From assembly GCA_009760855.2 (NCBI GenBank), contig WPIO01000003.1, positions 5,894,501-5,958,500 of the forward strand: a DNA stretch of 64,000 nucleotides. The letters run 5' to 3'. This document shows, in pieces, positions 39,313 to 50,865 of the stretch. The translations under genes were made by a program, and so were the position numbers. The stretch is from Cristatella mucedo. Its lineage: Eukaryota; Bryozoa; Phylactolaemata; Cristatellidae. How positions within the stretch are numbered: the stretch's first letter is position 1; each line of letters starts with the position of its first letter. Below the pieces are notes generated by a model. The model ran no database searches. It saw only the letters and a list, made by a program, of their open reading frames with translations, and was not told the DNA's origin.

Positions 39313-39419
39313 TCATTTGTACTTCCTCTGTAAAGCATCCCCAGAAAACCTAATCTCATCCAGGTACTCGACATATGCCGTAGGGTTCACCTGGGCCAAT
39401 CCGAATGCGTTCACAGGTC
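39313..39419 (-). CDS. Candidate exon, unassigned
   Basis: After a strong acceptor (ctcttttctag) the phase 1 frame reads PVNAFGLAQVNPTAYVEYLD, EIRFSGDALQRKYK and a TGA at 39313. A possible donor (CAG|GTGAAC) after residue 9 could shorten it to an internal exon ending in phase 0, which would feed the segment at 38911. It lies in phase with the donor of the first exon at 43332 (G plus GA gives Gly). I do not recognise the sequence. Confidence 0.4.
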
Positions 39420-39504
39420 CTAGAAAAGAGCTAACTCATGCTCGGAAAAAGATACGCTGCCCAGTGTAACGTGCTCGCACTTCACGATTTAGATCAGGGC
39501 GGGC

Positions 39505-39652
39505 GAGTCATGCCCCCTAACCATGTTTTTCATGTTGTTTATTAAGCATGATATTACTCACCATTCAATCGCGTTTCCCTTTTCAGCAAATTTTAAGCGC
39601 CTAGAAAGTGATTGATTTCTCTGAGGGCGCTTTAACAAGTGCATTATTACTA
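39505..39652 (+). mobile_element. LINE-A 3' fragment
   Basis: Contains CCCCTAACCATG, TTCATGTTGTTTATTAAGCA, then TTTTAAGCGCCTAGAAAG and GGGCGCTTTAACAAGTGC with a short ATT tail. Confidence 0.9.
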
Positions 39653-40287
39653 TAATCATCATATGCAGCAAACGATCTTTTACTACCCACTTCATAGGAG
39701 GGGAAGGTAGGCAGTAAGACTCTTCTGACACCATAAAAATGAGGTTATGAAATCAGCTAATTTATAAGAAGCAGTTTCAAAGGCTGGTTCTAATAGCTTT
39801 CGTGCATGATTACGTAAATACGAATTACTAATGCGGAAAAGAGTGTGATGAGCTACGACTTGTTCGCTATGGTGACAGCCCCTGATAATACAAACACTCG
39901 ATTGGGACTAACAACGGGAGCCGATCAATTGGTCTAATCATGATAAAGTGCTCGATAATGAATAAGGAGGTGAGCCTTCTGTACTTTCTGAATGCTCTGT
40001 TTGACGTTGATGACCATTTTTATGTTGCCTGCTGCTACTTTGAAATCCTGGAAGAAGTCATATATAAAGTAGGCCTAATGAAAATCAACGCCACACGCAA
40101 ATGCCAAAGATGCTCCAGATCAACAGCCTTCTAAAACCATAAAAAGAGCGAACCGTTTTTTGGAGAAGTCTCTCTAATGTGCAATGCTAACAAAGCTCCT
40201 CCATAGCCATTCAATATCTGCTCTTTTTAAAATAACTTTAGCAATTATATTTCAGAGAGTATTAGCCCCTGCACGGTGATCGTTGAT
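39653..40287. other. No gene recognised
   Basis: Spacer; a 64-codon plus-strand frame (39940-40134) has no recognisable features. Confidence 0.4.
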
Positions 40288-41000
40288 AACAATAATAATG
40301 CACTTGACAAAGCGCCCTCAGAGAACTCAATCTCTCTCTAGGCGCTTTACATTTGCTGCAAAGGGAAATGCAATTGAATGGTGAGTAATATCATGCTTGA
40401 AAAGCAAACAACATGATGGTTAGGGGTGACATGCACAGGGTCAGCGTGCAAATGTGGTTAGTGGCAGAATGCACAGTGTCAGCCCGCATAAGAACATGAC
40501 GAACGAATCACAGGGACCTACTAATATGCTGTACTAAATAGGTGTGTTTTCAAGTTCTTTTTAAATGTGGTCAAGTCAGGGGATGTTCTGACGCAAGTCG
40601 GGAGGGAGTTCCAGGCTTTGGGAGCATACGAACTAAATGCACGGTCTCCAAAGGATTTGAGGTTTGTACGAGGCATTGGTAGACTGTTGGATTCCGAAAA
40701 GTGGGTGATATCATGCTTGGCCTGGTGGGGGAGTATATCTGAGAGATAGGCTGGAGCCCAAAATGAAGTGACCTAAAATTGAGTGACAAAACCTTGAAGT
40801 CAATCCGTTGCTTGACTGAGAGCCAGTGCAGATCGGCGAGAAGTGGTGTGATGTGGCAACTGTGAAGCTCACGACAGACAAGCCTAGCTGCGGAGTTTTG
40901 CACCAGCTGCAAACGCCAGATCGCCCATGCCGGTAGGCCAGCCAGCAGTGAATTGCAGAAGTCGAGATGGGATGTCACGAATGCTTGGACCAGACATGGA
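40288..41000 (-). mobile_element. LINE-A copy, 5'-truncated, well preserved
   Basis: Short (ATT) tail, stem-loop (GCGCCCTCAGAGAACTCAAT), 3' UTR and C-terminal RT codons in a largely open frame (40571-41077: [45 protein letters not shown] in the shifted end). Similarity ends near ACGAATGCTTGGACCAG. Confidence 0.92.
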
Positions 41001-41090
41001 CCAGTTGAGATAAACCACTTCCGTTTTGGGATCGCCAAGTGCGACTCGTGTTTTCCCGCTGCCGCAGAATCTTCCAACCTTCAAAATTCT
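41001..41090 (-). pseudogene. Possible decayed EGF-like exon
   Basis: Minus-strand GGAAGATTCTGCGGCAGCGG (GRFCGSG) resembles the start of the EGF-like exon (GRSCGSVQC); later Cys are missing. It is cut by the LINE-A copy at 41000. Weak. Confidence 0.18.
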
Positions 41091-41744
41091 GGCTAGCGTC
41101 ATGCTCTGAATCTAAGACATTTAGGAAATACTAAAGCTTAATCGCTTTTTTTATCTCTAGCTAGCGTCTGGAAGTGTTTTGATTACTTTAAAATGCTTGT
41201 AACGTACTCTCACTATCCTCTCAGCAATCCCTTCACCACACTCCACTTTTGCGGTTTTAATTCCTAGCCACTACCTTATCAGCATGTAAGTCCGAGCACG
41301 CAGTACGGTCAGCATATTTTTTGAGAACTTCGTGCCGATCCGTACTTCCGCCCTGCCATTCCGTTGGTACGCACTTTCGAGCCTTTTTGGAGGCGATTAG
41401 TTCTCGCTGGTAGTTCTCAGGGCTGCTCTACTGTTCTCGCGTGCGAACTGCTTTGAGTTCCGAAATCAACTTTCACAAGCATGTTTTGTATCCACTAGCT
41501 CAATTTGTGTTCGTGTATATGATCTTTCTGGCCGGAAGCCCAGGCGAAGTGAGCGAGATTGTAACGTTGTGTCGAATGTTGAGTCTCCAGTATTTCTCGC
41601 GTTGATTAATGCTTAAGCCTTCTTCATTAACATTGAACAATCTTTACAAATACCGTGGCCATCTGCGCACCGTTTAATAATCCCATTTCATAATAAACAA
41701 GTCAGGTTAATGCGACACGACCCAAATCAAAATTGTTCTCGTCC
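41091..41744. other. No gene recognised
   Basis: Unassigned spacer between two LINE copies. Confidence 0.4.
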
Positions 41745-42790
41745 GTATGATCAACGTCACCCTAAGAAGTAACAGTGATATTAAAGTAACTGCCTTGATC
41801 ATGCTTGATAAGTCAGCAGCGTTCGACGCTATTAAGATTGATATTCTACTTGAACGATTGAGTATTAAGGTTGGCCTTTCAGACAAAGCACTTGCATGGT
41901 TCAAATTGATACATGTCTGGTCAAGCTTCATCAAGCACACCAGTCACATTGGCAACTGTAAAAAGGGTGCATTCTTGGTCCTTTGCTGCTATGTATTTTT
42001 ATTGAGTCTCTCGGACAAGTTGGTTCAGACAATAGGATTGGCTATCACATCTATGCTGATGATATCCAGCTGCATTTTCCATTTAAATCACCGGAATCTG
42101 GTGCTTAGACCAATAAACCAAACGCTTCCCTTGCAAGCCTTTGATCATCTATGTCGTCAAATTTGACTAAACTAGCAGAAAATAAAATCGAGCTTTATAA
42201 GGCATCCTACGCTCGCGGCTGGACTGGGAGACTTCGCTATAATATTTGAGATATTGTTGAGCTAACGCGAATACGTGCTCTTAATTTGGGTCTCTTCTTT
42301 GTTGACCAATTCAAATTGGAGAATTTAGTTAAGAACCTAAACTGTCTCTATAGCTAGTCACCATTCCGCTATCACTTTCTTAGATTAGGGACGATCAACC
42401 ACGGAGCTGTTCTACAAAATTGTCCGGCTTCATGATCATGTCTATGTTGGACCACTGCACTACTTTTTTGACTCGGCTACTGAAAATTCCATATGGCCTC
42501 TGCAAACTGTTGATGATTATGGCTGCAAGACTGATCAAAAAAGTTCCAGAGGTTCAGCGATCTGTCTCCTCTTTCTGAAGAAGCTTCAGTTGCTACCTGT
42601 GATCGAAGAATTTAGAGAAAAATTCACACACTGACTAACAAGGCCCACACCAATGTAGCACGGCTTCTGTATACCCAACTGAACTAGCTGCAGCTTCCTC
42701 GTGCCCTCAGGTCTTCTTCAAATGATACACTAGCTGTCCCATCTGCTTGTGTTTGACGACTCAAGACAAATATCAGATATCGGTGAACGC
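41745..42790 (+). mobile_element. LINE-B copy, strongly decayed
   Basis: Plus-strand frames read SAAFDAIKIDILLERLS, GLSDKALAWFKLIH and, shifted, the YHxYADDxQLHFPF palm motif (42036-42080). The C-terminal block follows as ELAAASSCPQ and SCPICLCLTT in broken frames. Same order as the LINE-B copy at 56470-59870. The 3' tail is not recognisable. Confidence 0.75.
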
Positions 42791-43331
42791 ATTTTTTTCG
42801 TTGGATGCATGCTGCAAAGGAGCTATCCTTTTTGGAATTTGCTGCAGTTCTTCATTTTAAACTGGCGTGACTACCGGGTAGACATCAGTCGTGCATTTAA
42901 CGGTTTCTGGACGGTTTTTAGTTTTTCATGTTTAATACCAAATGCGATTCCTGGATTGGCAGGCCATCGATTAATGAATGTTTAATGCACTAGTTTAGGA
43001 GCATCAGGCTTATTAAGGACATGCCACCTATCTAAAGGAGGCTAACAATTCCCTCCGTGCTTCGTATCGCAGGCTTACGGATTATGAGAGAATATCAGGG
43101 GACAGCTAACATTTACTTATAGATACGCTAATATATTCAAATTGAGGAGCTAGAGGACAGCATGCGGCACTGATTTGCCAAGCTGGCTTTCCGTCTGTAA
43201 GCGTCGAAGGCCAACTGAAATCACAGCTCACCGCCCGTCAGTTCTAAAGTCAATTTTCGCTGAACGAAAAGCAGCCCGGCTCCGGCGCTAGAGCAAGACG
43301 TCAGCAGCACACGGTCTGTTGGCAAGCTCAC
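42791..43331. other. No gene recognised
   Basis: Intron region immediately downstream of the first exon at 43332; no feature seen. Confidence 0.4.
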
Positions 43332-43566
43332 CAGTCGAGGCATTGTAGTAGAGCTGGAGGCAGGTCTGCTGCTGCTGGATGCACGACACGGAGCACTCTA
43401 GCTGACTTCTTGAGTTGTGAGCCACCGTGCCTGCCGGGAAGGAGCTGACCTGAGCCCACTGAGCGCTGCTGTAGGCACCGGTCTCGCAAGTCCTGATTTG
43501 AGCAGCTCGTGTGAGTGCAAAATGCAGAGTCATTAGGGCTAACCACGAGAAGAGTCTTCGTGGCAT
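43332..43566 (-). CDS. First exon of secreted Cys-rich protein (signal peptide plus PAN/apple-like segment)
   Basis: Starts at ATG 43566 and ends ACT G|GTGAGC in phase 1 (78 codons plus one base). Residues 1-22 (MPRRLFSWLALMTLHFALTR then AA) form a typical signal peptide: basic start, hydrophobic core, small residues before the mature CETGAYSSAQWAQVSSF. The mature part ends LECSVSCIQQQQTCLQLYYN; the C-x3-C-x6-C-x4-YYN spacing resembles a PAN/apple core, but the match is not decisive. The exon is highly similar to 55140-55352 (AQWAQVSSFPAG-x-VAH-x-SR). The start codon lies within a tRNA-like SINE on the other strand. I infer this is the start of the gene continuing to the EGF-like, N and C exons, but the joins before the N exon are unproven. 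Confidence 0.65.
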
Positions 43567-43625
43567 GGCTGATAGACGTGTCTGCACACCGTATGCTGTG
43601 CCGGGTTCAAAGCCTGGATGGGCCT
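43556..43625 (+). mobile_element. tRNA-like SINE head overlapping start codon
   Basis: Plus-strand TGGCATGGCTGATAGACG (A-box-like) and, about 40 bp later, GCCGGGTTCAAAGCCTGG (B box GGTTCAAAGCC). Spacing fits a tRNA-derived promoter. The CAT of the A box is the antisense of the ATG at 43566. Confidence 0.5.
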
Positions 43626-44409
43626 TAGCACACCTGCCCGAAAGGTGGAGTGACAGTCCTCTCAAATTGACAACACATGTTAATTAATGTCTAGGTACAG
43701 AGAATATAAATCAATCACAACAAAATAAGTATGGCTTTAGCTGTGGCCAGCTTTAGGCAAAAGAAGAAATTGTCGTTTTAATTGCATTTGGCGATTCGTT
43801 GATCCAGTAAATGTGGTTAGCGAGGAGAGTAAAGCTATTAGTGTCAAGTCGAGTAAGTTTTTCAGTGCACACGTTTAGGAGAACATGTATGTGCGTTGCT
43901 CCGTCTGCAGCTCAACAAAGCCACGCTGACTAAGCGTGTGCTCAGCCAGAGAGTTTTTTATAGCTAACCCAGAGCCCGTCGCCACTCTCAGCTTATCATG
44001 CAGCGTAGGGTGTGGCTGTTTACGTGTAAACCAGAGGGACATCTCAGTCGAGGTGAACGGAGTATTGGCACCTGCTGATTGTGCTATTTCTTTCCTCACT
44101 ACCGTGTCACATTAATGCAGCCAGATGACTGAATCTTATTGATAGAGAGAACTCAAACCTTGAAATGGCAATCGAACGTAAGCTTTGATTAGCCGCTACA
44201 TGCCATGTAAAGTACCGGCTCTTTCTTAAAAAGATGGTGACTCTCGCACCACTAGTATGCTTGTAACTGACAATGCCAAATTTCTATTAATAAGCACACT
44301 GTACTTGGGCTCAGGTGGTTTTTCTATTAATTACAGTAATTAGAAAATATATCTCACTCCACCAGTTTTAATGCTATTTATGGAAGCTAGTTATGTAATA
44401 ATTTAATAG
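43626..44409. other. No gene recognised
   Basis: Contains an unassigned 74-codon minus-strand frame (43875-44099) without Cys pattern, signal peptide or splice support. Confidence 0.35.
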
Positions 44410-44452
44410 ATTCCGTTGTGGAGTTACAGACGGAGATACATACATACATGAC
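44410..44452 (+). mobile_element. LINE-B 3' tail remnant
   Basis: GTTGTGGAGTTACAGACGGA followed by GATACATACATACATGAC, matching the end of other LINE-B copies. Confidence 0.75.
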
Positions 44453-45714
44453 GAAATATATGCATGACACAAAAGGCACCGTCCAATTTCTAAATAGGTA
44501 CTCAAGGCCCAAATACGCTTCCATTACTATAATCTCTACAAATTGTTGATAGAGTTGTGGAATTACTGTTTCTGAGATGGGAAAGAAGAATCGCAAATAA
44601 TTATCAAAGACAGTCAGTAGCCTAGGTTAAAATACTGAGCAAAAAACCGATCTTAGAATTAACGTAAAACCACCAAGGCTAAAGCAGCTTTTGACTGGCC
44701 TATTAATGTTCTCTCCTGACTTCTCAAATCTCAAATCTGGTATTGTAATCTACACAAACATAAAGAATCAATCCTGTGGTTTGAAATAAACTATTACCAT
44801 CAGAATAAAATACTTATCTTGCTTGTGCCTCACTCCATCATGTAAATTAGACCATCAAGGTATCAATAGGATTGAAAGCACTGTCGTACCATGCTCAGAA
44901 AGAATGAGGAGGACGCGAGAATCCCGAAACAGCTTTGATTAGCTTTTTATAACCATGGATATCCAAAGAATTTTAATTGTGCTTTTGATGAAATACACAA
45001 GTTTTTCTTTGTCATTGGGAAATATGCTGTGTGTTTAGAGCAATACATTATCTCTATGAGGGAAAAATTAGGAACATTTTATTTTTTTATTATTTATTTA
45101 TTAATATTATTTATTATTTTTATAACCTATTATTTATTTTAATAAATTATATCAAGTAGATGGTTGTAAGATTGATTGTGCCAAACGTACAGAATAGCTC
45201 TTTTTTTTAGGAAAATGACAGCTTTAAAGTAAAATCCTTTCGTTAAAACGGCTCTCCTCTATATGACAAATGAGATCCTTGTTTAAAACTTAAGTCTGAT
45301 TAATCTGTCTACAGCTTTTAAGCTGCAAAGTCAAATCTGCAGTCTGTTTTTCTAATATCTTGGAAAGCACAAAGAGATTTTTTCTTAAAAATGCAGAAAT
45401 TTCAGAGCGATGATTCTGAAGAACGAAAGAGATATAAGTAAAGGATCTTATACAAACTCATGAATTTCGAGCTGCTTCTAGAAAGCATAGAGAGGAATGA
45501 TTTATCAGGAAAATCTCAATATTCAAGGGACTTCATTAAATTAAAACGGCTGTTCTCTACGTTACTTATGAGATTCTATCAACTCACATGATCTCGTTTT
45601 ACCTGTTTACATCCATCGACACCTCTGACCTCACGATCCTGCTTTTGTTGTTTAGAACTGCAATTTGGCTTTGCTTATAAAAGACCAAAGAATAATTTTA
45701 CTCTCTTTCTACGG
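44453..45714. other. No gene recognised
   Basis: AT-rich, including a TATTTATTTATT low-complexity stretch at 45075-45145. Confidence 0.45.
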
Positions 45715-45832
45715 CACACGCAAGCATTCACGTGCACGCCCACACTCATGCTCACACGACCGAGCACACTCACACACTCACTCACTCACATGAAAACAAA
45801 CACAAACACAAGAACACACACAGACATATGTG
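45715..45832. repeat. Imperfect (CA)n-rich tract
   Basis: CACACTCACTCAC, ACAAACACAAACACA and similar units; corresponds in position to the CA-rich tract at 61280-61425 in the duplicated block. Confidence 0.8.
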
Positions 45833-45936
45833 GTAGTGCATTAACTATCCATACATTTGAATAACCACCCGCACACTGTATGCATGACCCAAATGACTTT
45901 ACTTAAGCAAGTACAGGCAAGTAGCATGTTACTCAC

Positions 45937-46005
45937 CGCACGAAGAGAAGAGTTGGCACGGGGCCCCTATGATGGTGCTACAGCACTGGAACCAGGTCAC
46001 CTTTC
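45937..46005 (-). CDS. Small Cys-rich exon of secreted protein
   Basis: A 69-base segment between AG (gtgatatag) and GTGAGT, phase 1 to phase 1, reading KVTWFQCCSTIIGAPCQLFS plus SC. Four Cys in 22 residues with symmetrical phases is typical of an exchangeable extracellular module. I do not recognise the family. A homologous but broken copy sits at 61550-61614. Being upstream of 43566, it cannot belong to the gene starting there. It may belong to the gene whose first exon is at 55140, although that exon ends in phase 0. The acceptor has a weak pyrimidine tract. Confidence 0.42.
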
Positions 46006-46460
46006 CTATATCACGTGGCTAATGACTTAGGGATACTGTGGCAGATACGACTGTTCTCCGTGCCAATACCTTAATTTGTTGGCTAGGCTGCAATGCTAAG
46101 AGGGTGCATTACTTGATTTTATGACTCGGCTAATTATAAGCTTGCCAGAGAAGCGATTGGATGAGGCAATAGCTTTCCCACTCTTTCTCTACACCGCCTC
46201 CATTAGCTAATCAATCGTGCCTCTTGAGTCAATCGATTCTCCCTTCCTGAAGGTGAGACTGAATAAATCAGTGGTCAATGTTTACCCGTAACCCACTAAC
46301 AATGGCTCTTTGAGAAGCAGCCGGAGTTGTAATTGACATGCGGTAGCTGGCAACCGCAGTTACATTCAGCTTAGGCTTGCAATCTCGGGGCTGGCTGGAA
46401 AAACCTTAGAGGTTGGAGCATGAGCAGGAAACAATGATGTCACCCTAATTGTCGCCTTCA
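46006..46460. repeat. Left partner of diverged segmental duplication
   Basis: Shares ordered matches with 61615-62080, for example CATTAGCTAATCAATCGTGC vs CATTAGCTTATCAATCGTGC, then CCTGAAGGTG, and ACATTCAGCTTAGGCTTGCA vs ACATTCAGCTAAGACTTGCA. Includes the Cys-rich exon next to it. Confidence 0.75.
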
Positions 46461-46504
46461 TTTTCACTTGAAAATGCAGACTTCATCTTACTGAGATGAA
46501 TAAT

Positions 46505-48845
46505 AGCAGCAATTGAATTATTAGTGGTGGCGGAATCAATGAAACGAAGAGTAACCTGGCTAGCGGTGACATGCAAATGGTCAGCGTGCAAACATGGTTG
46601 GTGGCTGCATGCACAGTCTCAGCCCACCTAAGCATGTAAAGGATGAGCCACATAGATTAGGTCAGTGCTGTGATGAATAGATGCGTTTTTAATTTCCTTT
46701 TTAATGTGGTTAAGTCAGTGGATGTTGTAACTCGTCAGAAGTGAGTTTGAACTTTGGGAGCGTGCGAACTGAAGGTACGTTATACAAAAGATTCGAGGTT
46801 CGTTAGAGGTGCACGTAAACGATTAAATTCGGAAAATCGAGTAGTTCGGTGATTGACCTGGTGAAGGAGTAGACCCAAGAGGTAAGCTGGAGAAAAATAA
46901 GGAAGGGACCTAAAAGTGAGTGACAGAACCTTAAAGTCGTTGCGTTGCTTGACTGGGAGCAAGTGCAGGTCAGAGAGAAGAGGGGCGATGTGAAAACTGC
47001 GAAGGTCACGACAGATAAGCCAAGTTGCATAGTTTTGAACAAGCTAAAAGTGCCTCATTTCGCAGGCCGGTAGAACAGCAAACCGTGAGTAACGGAAGTC
47101 GAGACGAGATGTCACAAATGCATGGAATACTTTAGATGTGTTATTGATGTCTAAACGAGCCCCACTTTTAGCAATGTATAGTAGATTCAAGCAGTCAGAC
47201 TTAACTGCGGAGCTAAAATGGTAGTCTAGTGAAAGGTCACTTTGAGTTAGTCACATAGATTTCTCGCAGATGCAACAGGAACTATGCTGCAAGAGCCAAG
47301 TGTGCCTTTTTACCTTTGAAATTCCTGAATCGCACTTGCTTTTCCAGTAACTAGTGAGATAGTTTTATCATCATTCAATTGAAGAAAGGTATCTGCCATC
47401 CGTGTGTGGATGTCGTCAGTACATGCAGCAAGAGAGTTTAGGGAATTCGAAGTGCTCGAGTGCTGGGAGAGATCAAAGGCAAGGTACAATTGAGTGTCAT
47501 CTGCATGCTAGTAAAAGCCTAGATCTTGCCCGGCATTCATATCGGGAAGAGGGAGAGTATAAACCGTGAAAGAACGGAACCAAGCACAAAGCCCTGAGAT
47601 ACTTCATACTTCAGAAGTTCATCGGATGATATTTTTCAATTCACATCAATACTCCAGAGTCTCCCACTGAAATAGGACTTAAACAATTGCAGTGCAGTGC
47701 AGTGATTCCCAGTCGAGGTGAGAGGCGCTCAAAAAAGAAATGGTAATCGACAGTATCAACAGCTGCCGAAAGATCGAGCAAAACAAGCAGGAAGACTCTA
47801 CCCAAGTCAGCATTCCTAAGTAGGTGGTCATAAAATCTAAGCTTACTGACTCTACAGAGTGATTAGCTGTAAGGCCAGGCTGGAACTTACTAGTGTGGTT
47901 TGAAGTTTCAATATACAAGGTCAACTGGTCAGCCGCGAATCTTTCTAGTGTATTTGTTAAGACTGGAAGCAGTTAGACTGGGTGGCAGTTGCTCACGTTC
48001 TCTTAGTCTATTGTTGACATCTTCAGTAGGGGCATGACTACAGCCCTTCTAAAAGATGCTGGGGCGTAACCTAAGGCCAATGACATATTTTTAATGATGT
48101 TAGTTTTTGTTAGTTTTGCATGGCAGTTGCAGATTTAGGCCTCGTAGAAGCAGTACGGCCGGAATAAGGTTTAGAGGAATATCTTCTTTGATCGGAGCAT
48201 GAGCTTCAGAACTATGTCATTAGTTGCCTCATTGAATGTAGAAATTCGGTGCTACATGAAATTGAGGGACAGGATTCCAGGAGGCAGCTAACACCATGCG
48301 GATGGACTCCCTAATCTTGTCTATCTCGTTGAAAAAGAAGCTAAAGCAGAGATCAGCTAGATCATTACAAGGAACACTAGGTAAGGAGCTATCATGGGAG
48401 CGGTTAAGGAGATGGTTGATCATGGACATCTAAATTTTTACATTTTGCATCTATGAATCAACAGCGTTCTTATAGACGCTAGACTTGGCCATCACCAGGA
48501 TCGATTGGTATGTATTTCATAGTCCTGGTATGCCTGTAGATTGACAGTAAGTCCTGATCTTTTGAATGCATTTTCAAGCTTGTGCTAAGTAAACCTGGCT
48601 AGTTTAATGTCTAGGGTGGACCACAGGCCATCTGGGCACGGGCGTACAGGTGCAAACTCGGCGAGTATGTCAGCTAGTGTCGTGTTGAAGCAATCTAAAA
48701 TGAGTAAAGGTCAGAAGGGGCATTGAGTAGCAGAGGCTAAGCAGATATTCTGGCACGGACAGCGTCAATGTCAAGAGTCTTGAGGTTTCGCCGTTCACAT
48801 GTGATTTTAGACTAATGACGAGGGCATACGTGGTAGGTAGCCTTA
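46505..48845 (-). mobile_element. LINE-A, longest copy in the window
   Basis: About 2.3 kb on the minus strand covering, from high to low coordinates, the linker after the endonuclease (SLKSHVNGETSRLL region, 48670-48858), the RT fingers and palm, the thumb and the 3' UTR (GCATGCACAGTCTCAGCCCA). The ATT tail and stem-loop are not recognisable. Stops and frameshifts throughout; diverged from the fresher copies. No intact domain remains. Confidence 0.85.
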
Positions 48846-50671
48846 AGTTAACGTACAAGTACGTATTTACCTTTCATTTAAAAAAAGTTGCTTTAATACA
48901 CTGAGGCTTGACTTATTGAATGTAACGGTTCATGTGCAATCTATATTATCCACATTCCAATCAATCGTTCCATCACCTGAATTTTATTGCTGAAAACAAA
49001 ATAATTCAGTGACCAGATGCGATTAGATTAGAAATGAGGCTGGTCATACAAGTTTTAGCATGAGACTATACTTGAACATAGATTCTCATAATGGAATTGA
49101 TCTATGATCAATGCATATTGCAACATTCTAGACTTGGTTAATTTTATCATTATAGAATTCAGTTAATAAACGATGGCACATTGTGTGCGATCTTCTTGAA
49201 ACAATTATTATACTAGTATAGATAACTTGACATCTAGGTCGAATGACATCTGTATTAAGTCTGAATGGTGACCTTGCCCACAATCAATCCCAACGAATTC
49301 AGGGATCGTATCGATAATAAAATCTGAAAAATGGTGAAATTTTGCTGCTTTCACGAACGGCAAGTAGAAGTCAAACATTTCTGAGTGACCGACCGGAAGA
49401 AATATTTACGAGTTTATAAAATGACGTATTCTTCCAAAAAGATATTTCATTCAATTTTTTAAACCTTTTCTGATTGCATTGGTTACAATATAAATTGGTT
49501 GCCGAAACCTAATGAAGTCTTACTGTTCCCATTTTCATTTTTTTTGCAATGAATTAAATTTATTCAGAGATGATACTACTACTTGAAGATGAGTTTTAAT
49601 AGTTTTCAGATTGCTAACTGATATACTTGAAGATCAAACTTTATGCAGACTTTGTCTGACACAGCTAACCTAGGGTGTTTTATGCATTGCACCACCTAAT
49701 AACACTGCCTTTTTGCAAATAAAATAAATAATAAAAATAAAAAAGTTTTCCTGCTTGATAGCAATTATTACAATGAACAAATAAACGTAGGTCTTTGATC
49801 TTTGCGATTTCACTACAGAAAACGGTACCTAGTTCAATAATTGTTCCTGTTTACACTGAAAACGGCTGCTCTGAAATGAATCTCGATGCTTATCAATTGC
49901 TCAATTAACCATAAGGTGCTAAATAATAAATTAGAGACTAATTTTATTCGAATATTCTGACATGAGCATCGTTGGTAATGCCTGCAGTTTGACTAGAATG
50001 TTGAACCAAGTCACATATGCCATAGCTCTTCTGGAAACCAGCACGGGTTGAGTACGCTAAAGAGGCAAGGCTTTATATGCCTGTCACGTTCCAACATCAA
50101 AAGAAAGAGCACTTTTAGGAGAAACACATTGAATCGGCAAGGGTTAAAAGACTCATTCGATCTCCACTCTGTATAAGCTGCACACCCCATGCCTATTAAT
50201 ACGCAATGGAGTTCAGTAACCCCTAGCCTCACCCTGGTGACCGCCGGTAGTCAACTACGACTACTACAACCGCTACTGCTTGCAGTGGGTCAACCATTAC
50301 GATTCGCATTTGTTTACTGGCGCACACTGTTCGATATTTGAGCTTTGATTACGAAAGTCAGCTTCCATTAAAAAAATTTTGCACTCTAAAGTCCTATTAT
50401 TTAGTGAAATGTACACATGTTTTTGCTCCTATCGAACGTGAAACTCTTGATAAGACATTATGCCACGATTTTAAACTCTTAAATTCAATAAAGTCCCATT
50501 TATTGCACTACCAATCACATGCGGATCTCTATTTCCTTATCGCAAGTCCCCTCGTAGAATTACACGTTTAATTTGAATTTTGAAATCAATAAAATCTTAG
50601 TTTTGATGTCGTGCACGAAGACCTATATTTCCCACTACTTCATTAATCTGAATTCTTTATCTATTCTTATC
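48846..50671. other. No gene recognised
   Basis: AT-rich; small frames at 50011-50232 (minus) and 50338-50571 (plus) lack support. Around 50240-50280 there is a short run of CTACGACTAC-type triplets. Confidence 0.4.
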
Positions 50672-50865
50672 GTAAACATTGCAGTTGCCACCTTCTACCG
50701 GCGTGCACCAACTACACTGGCTGCCTATTAAGCAGTGGATTGGTTTCACGATTCCGTCACTCACTTTTAGGTCCCTTCACACTCTTGCTATAACCTACCT
50801 CTCTGAATTAGTTTCACTTCCTGCCTTCCATCGCACCACCGACTTTTCATACTCTGACCGATAAC
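50672..50865 (+). mobile_element. LINE-A fragment, left part of a split copy
   Basis: Plus-strand translation LHWLPIKQWIGFTIPSLTFR, SLHTLAITYLSEL and HRTTDFSYS matches the LINE-A thumb region up to HRTTRFSESN, where it stops. Confidence 0.8.

Noticed and set aside
50235-50335. Tyr-rich plus-strand frame (VNYDYYNRYCLQWVNHYDS)
   Set aside because: Derived from CTACGACTAC-type triplet repetition; no exon boundaries and opposite strand to all supported genes.
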